From Plecoglossus altivelis (Eukaryota > Chordata > Actinopteri > Osmeriformes > Plecoglossidae), in the NCBI GenBank assembly GCA_036571765.1, contig BROE01000009.1, forward strand, positions 6,149,646 through 6,213,645: DNA of 64,000 nucleotides. The letters are read 5' to 3'. Made by a program: the position numbers and the translations under genes. This document shows, one piece after another, positions 32,403 through 44,565 of the stretch; position 1 is the stretch's first letter, and each line of letters begins with the position of its first letter. The notes under the pieces are model-generated. The model had not been told where the DNA came from. It saw nothing but the letters and a program-made list of their open reading frames with translations, and ran no database searches.

Positions 32403-35400
32403 CTGCACCACAGACATTACATGGACAACTACTTGTCAGATTTACAATACAACTATGAAAATACAATATAATGTAAGTATTTCAGTATGTTCACAATAAC
32501 ACTAATTATGAGTATTTAAAATGACTTAAAATACTTTAACTGTATGATATCAGAGAGTGGACATGACAAGCAAAAGGACAAAAAAACATTGAACCACTAC
32601 TTAATAACCTGTAAAACAAGTATAATTGCAAGGATATGTAATCAAATGTAGTCTCTAGATTATTACTTTGCAAGCCCACCAGTATCATAGTGTATCAGAC
32701 TGATTGACTAACTGTATGGTGTAATGTCCCAGCAACCACATCCATATATATACCTGCACCAATCCGGTGAGGTGCTCCAGCACGCCCTCTACAGGCAGGG
32801 TGAGGAAGTGGTTGTTGCGGAGGTTCAGGCGGGACAGGGAGATGCCATTGAACACACCCACTGGGAGTGTCCTTAGCAGGTTGGCATTGAGAAAAAGGAG
32901 CTGGAGGGACACCATAGTGTTGAAAGACCCTGCCGCCACCTCACCAATCTCATTGTACTCAAAATAGAGGTACCTGGGAAAGCAGAAGGGGATAGCTAAT
33001 CACTCTAACATAAATAGAGACTTTGATTAAGAATAGTTTCCACTACCACTAAAATGCAGGGGCAGAATGGATAAATAAATACAAAATAAAAGGTGAATTA
33101 AATCATTATGCACGCAAACTGTTGTAATTTATTTGTTACTTGTGGTTTCTTTGAATGTTTCACTGTTACTCGCAGGTACTCTCTGTGTAACTACCCAGAA
33201 TGAATAAAAGTTTGATGACATAAATAGCACAGTCTAGAATATCTCATTCCATAGAGCTATGTCATACTAGTTTTCCTGTACCTGAGGTTTTGCAGCCCCA
33301 AGAACATGTCTGGGCCAAGCCGCACCAGATTGTTCCCATTTAGGTAGAGGCTCCTAAGGCTGGCCAAGGTGGAAAAGGCCCCCTCCTGGAGGTAAGATAT
33401 TCTGTTGTTCCCTAGGTGTAGCAGATTCAGGCTAGAGAAGTTCCAAAAATCAGACCTGTAGATCCTCTGGATTAGGTTACCACTGAGGTACAGCTTGCGT
33501 CCGTTGAGAGGACGGGGCATGAGTTGGGATACATTGAGGAAACCATTCTCCTTACAGTTTATTGTAAGGCCCAGGTCTGTGATATGCAGGTTGCAGGTGC
33601 AGCCCATGGGACAGATTATGGGGATGGGTGGCCGCGTCTGGTAGCCTGCCACAGGTGGAGGCTGGTTGGGGCTGCGAGTGGGTGGTGTCCTGGAGGGCCT
33701 GGGACGCTTGGTGGGCCTGGAGGATCTGTCCCTCTGTTTGCGCTCAGTTGAGGAGGGGAAAGAAGAGGTCTGCGTGCTCTGGTGAGGCCCATGAACCATG
33801 GAGGAAGGTTTTGTGGGCGTAGCTTGATCAGTGTAGGGGTTAGCTGCTTTGGGGTTGAGGGGCGTTTGTAGGGGGGGTGTCAATTCAATGCTGTTCCCTT
33901 TTCTCTGTATTTCCTTGTCAGCGAAGTCTGCACACAGCTCCTTGCGTGGTGTCTCCCTTAGGTCCTTGCCATGTAGTTGGAAGGGGTACTCACAGGTGAC
34001 CTCCCCCACCACGGCTGTGTAGGGAATTTGGTCAAGCCATTGCTGCAGGGGGACTGACTCACAGCCACAGTTCCAAGGGTTCTCCTCCAGCTGCAGCTCC
34101 ATAAGGGAGCGGCCTACGTACTCCAAGGTTCCACCATAAGACAGGCTCTTCAAACGGTTCCCCCGTAAGTCCAAGTGGGTCAGGGATACCGACCTGGAGC
34201 AGAAAAAGAGTCAACATAACTAGTAAACTTTTTATATGACAGGCAGGGAACTGAAGAATTGGCATTTTTATTTAGAGGGGTAAAACAGAGGGTAAATAAA
34301 AAATGATTAATGGGACAACATTAGTCTTTTTATTGAGCTGTTGTCTATGTTTAGGCTAGAGTCTCTCTCTTGACCTTTTGGTTAAATGTATTGCTTGCTG
34401 CCAAATATTTTGTTATATAGTTCTCTGAAATGCCTGACCTTGTGTGTCTGGGTACAAGTCTGCAGCTGTCATGGGTTAGGTGTCATATTATAGATTTAGG
34501 ATAGCAATGAAAATTTGAATAGGTATGATGTCAGAGCAGTAGACAAGGTACCTGAACAGGTGAGGTGGCAGAGCAGGTATGAGGTTGTCGTTGAGGATTA
34601 GTACTCGCAGTTTGTGAAGAAACCGTAGTGCACCGCTATCTATGCGTTTGATGATGTTGTAGTCCGCCTGAAAAAAGGAAAGATATCAAGGTCTAGTTCA
34701 GTCAGTTATGCCACACACTGGTAGTATGCTTCCAAGAAAAAAAATGTAATACGTTTTCTTTTTACATATAAAAACTCAAATATCAGGGCAACAGTATTTC
34801 ATATTTTCAAACTCCATTAGTTCATCAAGAGAACCGATAAACCACAGGGTCACAGCTGATTGCCAGCACCCTTATGTTTTGATTATTACAACCAGAGAAA
34901 TTGTATATCTCATGTATCATTAGACTAGACTATAACTTTTTTGATGATGATCTTGTGACGTTTACTATTGACATCCAAATTATGGGCGACTTTAACATTA
35001 ATGTAGATAACCCAAAAGATCCTTTTAGTAAGGCCTTCACTGCTCTCATTGATTCCACAGTCCTCACACAGGTGTTCTCCAAACCAACCTATCTTCACTC
35101 ACATACATTGAATCAAGTTCTCACATGGGGAATGGAGATAACCAACCTTATTGTCCACCCCTATAATCCTACATTATCAGACCACTACCTATTTACCTTC
35201 AAAATGCCAATGCCATCTGTATCACTAGACTCTGTTGTCCCACTCAAACCGAGGGGCAACATATAGGGGGGGGAATTAGGATGATTACAAGGGCCCCAAA
35301 AAAGGCAAAAACAAATATAAAATGATCTTAAATGTTCTATAAACCATCATAATTGAATACATTTATTTTTAAAATAATACTTGAATTAATGATTTGTTTT

Positions 35401-37550
35401 TGTCAGTAAAAGTTAAATATCCTCTTTGTCTAAAAGGTACACATACATATTGCCCGATTCCCCTTCTGTATCTATATGAAATGGTTTGGTCCTGCCTCAG
35501 GGCACTTATAAATGATGACCGCGATTTAGTTGCTGTTAGTAGAAGTGCGTATGCGCTAGAAACACACACTAAAACATTCTGTGGTAAACCAAAATCTGGT
35601 TTTCAGAAAAGGACATTGAGAATAGAGAGGAAAGGGAAAAAAACTTTTTTTTTAATCAAGAATGGTGGGTGGGCAGTAGTCGGTGAATAGTATTAACCTG
35701 TTGGCTTAATGTCTATAATGAAATAAAATAGCTACAGACCAGTGTTAGCCTACAGTTCATCAACATATGGTCAGTGCAGGGAAACATTTAGCAAGATATT
35801 CATATTAAATCATTGTGCCTGCCCCTTTTATCAAACTTCACCAGCACCCTAGTCTCCACATAACTTTACCCCTCTCTGTCCCAGTAAAGAAGGTAAGTAA
35901 CATTGTGTAAAGATATGCCAATTTGCACTGTTCCATGAAGTCTAGGGATTTCTCTGTCTCTCTTAATTTTACAATAAAAATTCATTCAGATGGTAAAAGA
36001 TTGCCTTAAGGGCATTTTTTGTTGTGGCTTTTAATCTTGCATCCAAAAGTGAACTGTATATTGTGTAAGGACTTGCATAGAAATCACCAGTAGTAAATAT
36101 TCTACAAGTATTGAATTACGAGAAGCAAGGCAGTTGCAAGGCTTTAATTCAAGTTATGTAAAGGTTTTGATAGGATAGTTAGGTCCTAGATATGTGGCTA
36201 CAACAGCTGCACAGAGCAGACCCAATTCATTTTTTTTGTCATATGGCCCACAATTCATGGCAGCACCCCTGCTCAAACTGATGAAAAGACAGGAGAAGGC
36301 ATGGTATGGTATCTATGGTATTCAGAGGAAACCCGCACTCTCAAAAAGTCCACAAGAAAACTAAAACGTATGTGGCATACCACTAAGTTAATGGTTTTCC
36401 ACCTGGAGTACAAGCAAGTACTAACCTGGTCCAGATCAAAATACTACTCGAAGTTGATTAGTAAGATCCAGCACAACGCTAAATTTCTATTTGATACCTT
36501 TGCAAATCCAGATCTAGTCGCAAAAAAGTGGACATTGGTCTCTTTGAAGGACAACGAGTTCCTGATATCTTCCCTCATCCACCTTCCTGTGATGCTGCTC
36601 CAATCACAGTCCCGCATACCTGTGGCTACCTCTGCTTCACCTGATTTATAAACTCTGATCCGATATGTAAACTGGATTTTGGTGTTTCAAAACCCATTGA
36701 CACTTCCCTGCTATATGACTATGTTTAGTCTTTGTTCTGCAACTCTCTATCTCTAACCGTCCCTCACTGAATTGCTCCACAAAACGTTTCTTCTTTTTTT
36801 CTCCTCTAGTGAGTTTTTAGGGTAGTTTGTTTTCCTTGACGGTTTGGGTTGGTTGAGGGGCTTGTCAAAACGACTATAAAAAATGAATTGATTCACTTTT
36901 GATCACGCACCTGCAAGTATTCCAGTGCCTCGAGGCCTATAAAGGTATCATTACGGAACACCTCCAGCTTGTTCTCATGCAGGTAGAGCCTCCTTAGGGT
37001 GGCCAGGCCATGGAAAGCACCCACTTTGATGTCCTGCAGTGCATTGTTGCCCAAGTTTATGGACATGGCATTGCTAAGATGCTGGAAGCCATTGCTGTAA
37101 AGCCGCCTCAGGGAGTTTCGTTGCAGGTTGAGCTTGAAGGGTCGGAGCCAAGACTGGAACACCTGTATGATTGATAGGTTGTTTGCGCGATGAAAATCAA
37201 CCCATAGGGTCATTTGACTTACATGACACAGTTAGTGCATCCCGTGAAGTCAAAGGCACACACACAAAATGCACATCAGCTAATCTTTAGTTACATACCT
37301 GGCTGACATTGGTGAAGCCACGCCCATCACAGTGCACATGCAGCACACCCTCTTTGACCTCGCATGTGCATGGCTCAAAACATGGCTCATCAGCCTCCTC
37401 CACTGGGACATCCACAAGGGGGGTGCGTGTGAAAGTGGGGGTAGGGATGGGTGTATGTGTGGACCAGGACAGACCCACAAACCCCAGGGCCGCTAGCAGG
37501 ATGATCCACTGCATCCTCCTACCTCTGCCTTTTACCCCAGCCCAGGGCAT
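31239..37550 (-). CDS. slitrk3: slitrk3: SLIT and NTRK-like family member 3, six coding exons
   Basis: A single-pass neuronal membrane protein that organises synapses, in mammals through presynaptic PTP-sigma/delta. Joined exons (37,550-37,299; 37,162-36,911; 34,667-34,552; 34,193-33,282; 32,973-32,754; 32,402-31,239) give 2916 nt, or 971 residues, against about 977 in human SLITRK3. In order: signal peptide (LLAALGFVGLSW), Cys-rich cap, first LRR block and LRRCT (NPWNCGC), a Pro/Ser-rich linker, the second cap (PIPIICPMGCTCNLHI), second LRR block and LRRCT (NPWECTC), a membrane helix at about 688-715, and the Trk-like C-terminal motif KPDYLEVLDQ. All introns are GT-AG with matching phases. 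The SLITRK3 match, rather than other paralogs, rests on the linker and second LRR cap. The in-frame Met 13 (MQWIILL) could also start translation. Confidence 0.93.
32754..32973 (-). CDS. slitrk3: slitrk3 exon 5 (coding)
   Basis: 220 nt (YLYFEYNEIGEVAAGSF to LEHLTGLVQ), the last LRRs of block two. The acceptor is TCCCAG|GTACC and the donor GTGCAG|GTATA, phase 0. Confidence 0.92.
33282..34193 (-). CDS. slitrk3: slitrk3 exon 4 (coding)
   Basis: 912 nt covering SVSLTHLDLRGNRLK, the first LRRCT, the Pro-rich linker, the second LRR cap and further LRRs to GLQNL. The acceptor is CTCCAG|GTC and the donor CTCAG|GTACA, phase 2. Confidence 0.93.
34552..34667 (-). CDS. slitrk3: slitrk3 exon 3 (coding)
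   Basis: 116 nt (ADYNIIKRIDSGALRFLHK to PPHLF plus two bases of Arg). The acceptor is TTTTTTCAG|GCG and the donor TTCAG|GTACC, phase 2. Confidence 0.9.
34890..35275 (+). mobile_element. Rex1-like LINE endonuclease fragment in slitrk3 intron 2
   Basis: The reading GDFNINVDNPKDPFSKAF, then SDHYLFTF, matches the GDFN and SDH boxes of CR1/Rex1-type LINEs. The fragment is antisense to slitrk3. Confidence 0.65.
36290..36665 (+). mobile_element. Rex1-like LINE linker fragment in slitrk3 intron 2
   Basis: SRSKYYSKLISKIQHNAKFLF is the kind of linker found between endonuclease and reverse transcriptase in Rex1-type LINEs. It is probably part of the same old insertion as 34,890-35,275. Confidence 0.5.
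36911..37162 (-). CDS. slitrk3: slitrk3 exon 2 (coding)
   Basis: 84 codons (VFQSWLRPFKLNLQ to LEALEYLQ) with the first LRRs. The acceptor is ATACAG|GTG and the donor GCAG|GTGCGT, both phase 0. Confidence 0.92.
37299..37550 (-). CDS. slitrk3: slitrk3 exon 1 (coding)
   Basis: 84 codons: start Met, signal peptide, acidic linker, and the CFEPCTCEVKEG cap to NVSQ. The donor is CAG|GTATGT, phase 0. The next exon starts 136 bp further on. Confidence 0.9.
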
Positions 37551-37878
37551 CAGCCCAGCTGGGAGCCCTCACCGCACTGCACACAACATATTAAAAAGTT
37601 GTTCAGTGGAGCAGAAGTATCACTCTCTTATTGTAATGAATGCATTATGAATATGACGTAATGCAAATCAGACTCATAATGCCAGCCTTTAATGAATTGC
37701 ATCATTGCATGAATTGCATCAAAGCAGAGAATATGTAGAGGACCACATACTTTACCATTAATCAAATAGTTTTATTAAAACATAAAAGGCATATTATAAC
37801 CCTCTACAATGACAGCAAGGGTATGCTCATGCTTGTATTATGATGCTTGTGATACTGATGATAATCCAATAACATCAG

Positions 37879-37936
<58 letters not shown>

Positions 37937-40149
37937 GAGAGAGACCGGGAGAGAGACCGGGAGAGAGACCGGGAGAGAATAAGAATAGAAAAACTAAAAC
38001 AGTTGGAATTCTGACAGGTAGCAAATGACATTTTATCCTTAGATTGATAAAAGCGACCACTATCTAACGATATATTTTCATCTCTACCTGCTCATCATGT
38101 ATGGTAGCCATGGACTGTCTTTGCGTATCTTTATCCACAATAACATTTTTTTCAACAACAATCGTTAATTTGAGACTACTTAAATAAACAACTGATAATC
38201 GATATATACTAGTGTTAACCGAGACATCCAGAACCCATAAAGCCTCTCAAAAGCAGATTGGAAAAACGTCTGTCTATCTAAATTATCTAGGCCCTTTTGC
38301 AGGTGTGGTTTACACTTGGCCTCTATGAGGAAGTCTCCGAATCCAAGCATGCATTCTCTGGACCTGCACTCTGACGCAAAAACCATGGAGGTGACCGTCA
38401 CCGTTTATTCCTCTTCCTGTTCGTGTCACATAATTTGGCTGTCAACCTCACTGCCTGACCACGGTACAGTGCCGCTACCGGGACCACATCTATTTCTAAC
38501 ACAGCCCGTTGCTTTTGGGCACAGCCTTAACGATCAAATGGATGGGATGGTCACATCCGTCGAAAGACATTAATTAGTAGTCATTACGACACACAATTGT
38601 AATGGCTGACAAGAAACGAAGTGACCAATTAGACAATAATTTCTACATATGAACACAGTCGGCTGTGTTTGTGCGCGCGTGTGAAAGCCTTAAAAGTCTA
38701 ACGTAATTCCATTGCTAAACCCATTCATTGTCTGTCCTCTCCCCATCATTATGATCCATGCAACGACCGTAGCAGAGCTGGGATACGCGGTATACTCACT
38801 CAGTTCACCGCCAAGGAATAAAAAACAACGGAGGAAACACTTTAAAATCTGTGTGTCAACATGTCGTTCGAATTTATCCGCACTACTCTTTCTTCTCTCT
38901 CTCCTCTCCTGTAGCGGTTGAATCGGATGGGGGAGTAGAGTGACGTGACAAGACTGCAATGTGGCGAAGGGTATAAAAAACGCGCGAGAAATGCGATTGG
39001 CCTTAAAATGCAGGTTGCTCTCGTTTCAAGAGCTAAACAGTGCAACACACGGTATCTGCAGTAATAGACCGCTGAACCCGCACGTGATGTGGCTACTATC
39101 GTTTCCTTTTCAAATAATCAGTTTAAAGGGGAAAGGGTGTTAGATGGAGTACAGAAAATGCAGGTGTGATATCGATTCGAACCAAAGCGCCTCTCACAAT
39201 ATCACAAGATGGTCCACAAATGCTGATACGACGAATAAGCTCTGAACATATCCATGTCTTCCAAGACAGACTAAAGTCTTCCTGCATTTACTCACACGAA
39301 GCTTTTAACGACACGATACATGACAGGGCAGACAGTGCCATCTATTTCTCTTCTGGCTTTGCCATCTATTTCTCTTCTGGCTTTGCTTTTCGATCAATAT
39401 TGACCATTTCTTATTTCGTTAGTGTATATATCTTTACCCGTGACCTTAAAAGCATGATTTTGAGAAACTGGTGTGTTTCCATGAAGAGACGTGCTTGTTG
39501 GCATTGCACGGAGCATTGAAGGGGGCGTGTGCCGTGACTTCAGAGAGAATTGCGCCTATGGATTTCGCTGGACTTGCGGTCACGTGACCTGTGTTGTCCT
39601 ATTGCCAGCAAAAGATGTCAAAATCATTGAAAGGACCGTGATTCAGTCTGCGGCACAAGGCTGAACCTGTTGACACCTGCTAAATCAATATTGTCACTAT
39701 GTTGACTAGGCTTACCTAGTGGCTGACTAAGCCAATAGGGGACTCCATCAAGGAAATAAGTTCGTCTGGGCTTCCCTTTGTCCCATCCATTTCCCAACCA
39801 TTGTATTGTGATAGAGACTCCTGCATACCTGCGCCCCAAGTTTTGCTCTCTCTTAAATTTAGCCAAAATTTGAATGTGCATTGCAGTAAATCACCAGGTG
39901 ATGGACAGGTACATCTGCCTCTTTCTCTTTCTGTCTGCCTCTTCCTCCCTTTTTTGGTCCAAGTGTCAATGGAAAAAAAGCTTCCCCTTGAGATTTCTAT
40001 CAAAGACAGCAACCAAAATGGTTCCAGTAATATCAGATGTAGATGATGATTATAGATTTCAGCATTCTCAGGTGCATTAGACTATAATGGCAGCTTCCCT
40101 GCAATAAATCAGAAATACTCATCAATCGGTTCTCCCCTTTTTCACAGGA
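37551..40149. other. slitrk3 upstream region, non-coding
   Basis: It contains a simple repeat (37,888-37,976) about 340-430 bp before the slitrk3 ATG, and a CpG-richer stretch at about 38,740-39,600. The latter includes TGACGTGAC (about 38,940) and GGTATAAAAAAC (about 38,969, plus orientation). Promoter and 5' exons of slitrk3 may lie here, but none is proven. Confidence 0.45.
37888..37976. repeat. (GA)n followed by four GAGAGACCGG units
   Basis: About 22 GA dinucleotides, then four tandem copies of a 10-bp GAGAGACCGG-type unit. Confidence 0.95.
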
Positions 40150-40905
40150 CTTCATTCTCCCTATAGATGGTCTCTCAGTCACACCCTCCCCTAAGATTAG
40201 AAACCTTGGCTTCAACTTTGACCCCTCCCTTTCATTCAAACCCCATATCCGACATATCATCAACATTTAAAAAAAACCTTTTAACACCTCAAAAATATTG
40301 CCTGCCTCCACTCACCCTCTCAACTTTTGAAGCTGAAATGGTCATCCACGCCTTCATATCCTTCAGACTCGACTACTGCAACAGCCTCCAATACGGACTC
40401 CCCACCACCAATCTACAAAAACTTAAATACGTACCCACACCCATTCTCGAGACCACATCGCCACCATCCTCCAACAGCTCCGCTGATTCACTCCATTCAG
40501 CAGCACATTCAACACAAGATCCTCCTCATCACATAGAAAGCCCTCCATAACCAGGCCCCTACCTACCGTACTAACCCTGCTTTAGAACTACCGCCCCTCA
40601 TACTGCTTCCACTCAGCTGACCTCTTTATCCTCTTCAAATCATCAAAGTCCTTGGGGGACCAATACTTCGACCATCGCTGCCCTACCCTCTGGAACACGC
40701 TCCCCCTCCATATTAAGAACTCAGACTCACTACAAACGTACAAAAATGTACTTGAAACTCGCCTTTTCCACTATGCATACTACCACTAATATGTTCTTGT
40801 TTTGTCCTGTGTTGCCTATGTGTCTACGTTCTGTCTCTGTATGTAATTGTAAAGCATCTTTGAGTTCTTTGTGAAAAACGCTCAATAAAACGTGTGTACT
40901 ATAAT
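40150..40905 (+). mobile_element. Rex1-like LINE 3' end
   Basis: Reverse transcriptase C-terminal text in several frames (KIRNLGFNFDPSLSFKPHI, FISFRLDYCNSLQYGLP, ALPSGTRSP) is followed by a 3' UTR with AAAGCATCTTTGAGTTCTT and AATAAAACG near 40,886. Confidence 0.7.
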
Positions 40906-42850
40906 ATTACTTGAGTCTCATAACAATATAAATACAGGGCATAACAACCTCCAATACCCCCCACACAGGTTTCTGGTAGAATTAACCGGGGTTCAAATCT
41001 CACTGATGTAGGTTGGGATGAAAGAGCATGGATCCCCGACCTGAAGTTTAGGGTTAACATTTTAACTTAATTTTTCATTCCAGAGTAGCCATTTCGATGA
41101 CTCCTCCATCCAGTTCGGAAGAACTGTGGAGGCTCCCTAAATTAAGAGAACAAACCACCTGGAAGTGAGATGGTTATTAGCCCCCAACAAACACCTGAAT
41201 CAGTTCTCCTGGGGCAGAAGCTGAAAGTGAGCTGAAAGTACTTTTTGGAGAGGTGGAGAACATCTATAACAGGAGCTCTATTTATAATATCCCATGCTAT
41301 CTAAAGTGCTGTCCAGTGCTGAAATGGATAGGGATTATAAATGTACTTTACCTTTATTCCCTCTGTCTCCTCTTTTATTTCTTAATGTCTTTGTGCTTTT
41401 TTTCCAAATGTTTATTCCTTCCCTTCATTCTTTCTTTTCTCTCTCATCTCGAGCTATCTTCCCAGCAAGAGACCAGAACCAGTCCCTGCCCCTCGCTCCT
41501 CGGCTTGAGGCAAAGGTTTGTGGTACTGCCTTTTCAAATAGGTACTCAGTTCACAACTTCAATGTTATTCTATCAAAGTTTCCATGGCATGACAATGTGA
41601 CTTCAAGGTTCTTTTTACATTAATGTTCCCCAGCCTCCCCAAGTGGCTGGAAAATCCTGTGTGTAAACAAAGTACTGGGTATACAATTCCACCGTTGAGA
41701 ACATGAAAGTTCAGATGAGCAAATCTGGATTTTTCCCCTGAGGGAAAAGGTTACCTCCCCTTTTTCTGCTTTGACAACTCTGAGAATTTGTCCCGCCAAT
41801 GAAAAAATGAGCTACGGCCATGCAGGTGTGATATTGGTTTTCCTTGAGATTGCTTGCAAGCAGCTGAAGCATGGCAGTTAGCCTCGCCTCTCTCCTCCTC
41901 ATAGCATTTGACGCTACAGACACAGAAATGGAATGTCCTTAGGAAAGCTTGTTGTTGGGCTGCTTGTAGTGGCTTTAGAAATATACTACATTATGTTTTA
42001 AAATTTGGCAATTCCAGTGATTAGTGGTAAAACAGAAAAAAGCAGTATTCACTCCCCAAAAAGAAGCTGGCGCTAGTAGACTCTATCCTTTCCATAAATA
42101 ACAAGGTTTGGCTTTCTGACACAATCAATCCAAATGGCCTAACAAGGTATAGATGTTTACCTTAAAGGATACATAGCATTGCTAGCTAATTTGGGGGGGG
42201 AGAAGTTTCACAGAAATGTGCCAAGACTTGAGGTTATACAGTAATACTGTCAGTAGCTGCCTTTCACCAACACCGAAATCGAGTCATATAACTTTTTCTG
42301 AAATAACTCATGTTAATTCAACAAAGAAATGTTTTGTCACAGATTACTCAAACACTCATCTGGGACAGTTTGAGTTATATAAAACAGACTTTTGTGCAAA
42401 AATTCCTATCACAGTTTAATGAGACCTGTGGAAGGTGGTCTCAACAGTTGAAGAAGAAGGTGAACCGAGGATGACCGAGGTGAAATTATCATTAAAGGTT
42501 TTGTTCATTTAAATATATTTCTATACAGTTCCTTAGTGTCACGTTTGATATGAATATATTTCTTGTTTTATTTATTGAAAATAAGCAGGTCATAGATTTA
42601 CAGATATACAGTTGCTTTGATTTGTATGTCACTTCCAGTTGAGTGGTTTCAAATCAGCTGGAACTATTCTATCATGAATAACATGGTGATTTATACATGG
42701 GAAAAGGGTTTTGGCCTTGAAATTCAGATTTCTAAGTTTAAATGTCATGTTTCATTCAGAGCCAAAGATTACATGGCTGGGCTTGTACATTCGCCCTAAA
42801 ACAGGTCAAACTGACTTAAATCTATTGTATGTCATCCTATGTAAACGCTA
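40906..42850. other. Non-coding stretch, nothing recognised
   Basis: No conserved frame. Short open frames here show no family resemblance. Confidence 0.5.
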
Positions 42851-42856
42851 TTGATA

Positions 42857-43195
42857 AGATTTTGGCTTCATTATCAGTGTAGAAAACATTCAAACAGAGG
42901 TGACATACAAAACAAATCAACAGCTTGCAAAGCACAAACTGAGAAATTGTTTAAGGCCATAAATAAACTGAGTCACCAAAACTTATTTCAAGCCAAAATC
43001 CCATCAAACCATAATAATACCATCAAATTACCCATGGCAAATTAGTCCAAGCTGATGAAAAAGCATTCTCTCAGAAGTGACAGACAAAACAAAGCACTGC
43101 ATGGAAAAGGCTGTTCAGGAGCTGAAAAGCAGTTTGAGGCCATAAAAAGTGGAACATTTCTAAAACTGATTCTGAAGCCAAAATCTCATCATTAG
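42857..43195. repeat. Diverged direct and inverted repeat cluster
   Basis: 42,897-43,013 and 43,074-43,190 share GTGACA-ACAAAACAAA, GAGGCCATAAA and GCCAAAATC-CATCA in the same order. AGATTTTGGCTTCA at 42,859 is the inverse of GAAGCCAAAATCT at about 43,175. Confidence 0.55.
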
Positions 43196-43399
43196 CATCT
43201 GGATATGAGGCAATAGGATGAAATACAGTGGATTTGAGTATGTTTGGTCTGTTTTCAGGTGAAATATAAGCACTGTCATGTATTGTGTGACACAGCATGA
43301 AACAAAATATTGCTGTGTTGGAAGGCCAAAACGCGGATTCATGAAAGTGACGTGGTACCACTGATATGCAGAGTTCTTGTAAAATAGAGAGAGACAGCA

Positions 43400-43783
43400 G
43401 TCTTGCTCAGGTCAAGAGGTCAACATAGTGAGACTCTCCAACATACAAATATAGAAAGTTCAAGTTCAAGGGGAAACATCAAATAGTCCGTACGTACAGT
43501 ATTTTTTAAGTTACGACTCACTCAGCTGTCTCTGTCCAAGTTGCTGACCATGTTGACAAGGAAAGGAGCATTCTGCGAAAACTATATTTGACTCAGTCAA
43601 TATAGTATTTAAGAATGCGCTGTGTTTCACTTATGTGTGCTTCTTCACTCATGTGTACTCTTTGGGTGTAGCACGCTGTTGGGATAGGTCATGTGAACCG
43701 AGCTCGCACTAATAAACCGAGTAAACCCTTTTCAATTGTTGTGCGCCCTTCCTGCCTGCCTTCAGACAGAATTCATTTGATCA
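43400..43783 (+). mobile_element. 5' LTR of endogenous retrovirus 3
   Basis: The segment ends CA at 43,782-43,783, two bases before a primer-binding-site-like TGGCGCC. It has AATAAACC at about 43,711 and a T/C-rich U5. A weak TATA-like TATTTAAG lies at about 43,605. The left boundary is not certain. Confidence 0.6.
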
Positions 43784-43785
43784 AT

Positions 43786-43803
43786 TGGCGCCACGAAACC
43801 GCA
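43786..43803 (+). promoter_or_regulatory. Primer-binding site of retrovirus 3 (tRNA-Arg-like)
   Basis: TGGCGCCACGAAACC resembles the complement of a vertebrate tRNA-Arg 3' end (TGGCGACCACGAA) with one base missing. A splice-donor-like AAAAGGTGAGC follows at about 43,826. Confidence 0.5.
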
Positions 43804-43943
43804 GTCCGACAATGAGGCAAACCTAAAAGGTGAGCAGATTTTGATTATCATTTTTGAATACTTGTGCATTGACCTACCTGTGGGGTCCTAGCTGTCAGTG
43901 AATTAATTTGGGCAGTTTACTGAACTGAAAATAAGATTTTAAA

Positions 43944-44006
43944 ATGGGAACATTAGATGATTTCTTTAAGGTCAAAGGCAAGCAGCACAACATAGTCATA
44001 GTGTGA
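43944..44006 (+). pseudogene. Retrovirus 3: possible gag start
   Basis: An ATG about 160 bp past the primer-binding site opens a 20-codon frame beginning Met-Gly, as in myristoylated gag proteins. It stops at 44,004-44,006, and the rest of gag and pol is missing. Confidence 0.3.
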
Positions 44007-44565
44007 CGATAGTCATAAGTCTGATTGGCAAAATGTTGTATTACCATTACATCACTCTGTAGCTAAAACGTTTTGTGCAAAATGAAGGCCTACCAGTGGA
44101 TTGAGATATTGGTACGCATAAGTATGGGACAGGAACCAGGGGCAGGTACGCTCATCTGCTCATCCGCTCATCTTTCCAAAAAGTTGGTTGGTTGGATTAT
44201 TGTGTTGTGCCTGCACGTTAAAATAATAGAATAAATTTGGTGAATGTTTCATTTATGGATTTGGGGTCCGTAAGAATAACACCTGGTGTAGACCTAATAC
44301 TGTGAATAAGCCTGGAGGCGGAAGCGGCTTGCTGTGCAAGGAGTTTTCCAGCCCTGTCCCCTGATTCAAAAAATCGCTGCCTTGAAAGCGTCCCACAAGG
44401 TTCCTTTTGATATGTCTGGTGTGTAATTTATTTTGAAAATAGTTGTATTCTGGATTTTAGGAAGTCTACAAAGGGGTCATTAGATAATACATGTCAATTA
44501 AATCGCCACGGTTTTTAGAAGCTGTAATTGGGAAACTGTATGTCTAGTGATGAAGGAGCATGGTC

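Noticed and set aside
38960..39143. Small plus-strand gene behind the GGTATAAAAAAC box
   Set aside because: The 60-codon frame has no family resemblance or splice context. The region is better left as possible slitrk3 upstream sequence.
40970..41015. B-box-like GGTTCAAATCTC as a further SINE head
   Set aside because: No convincing A-box lies at tRNA-like distance upstream.
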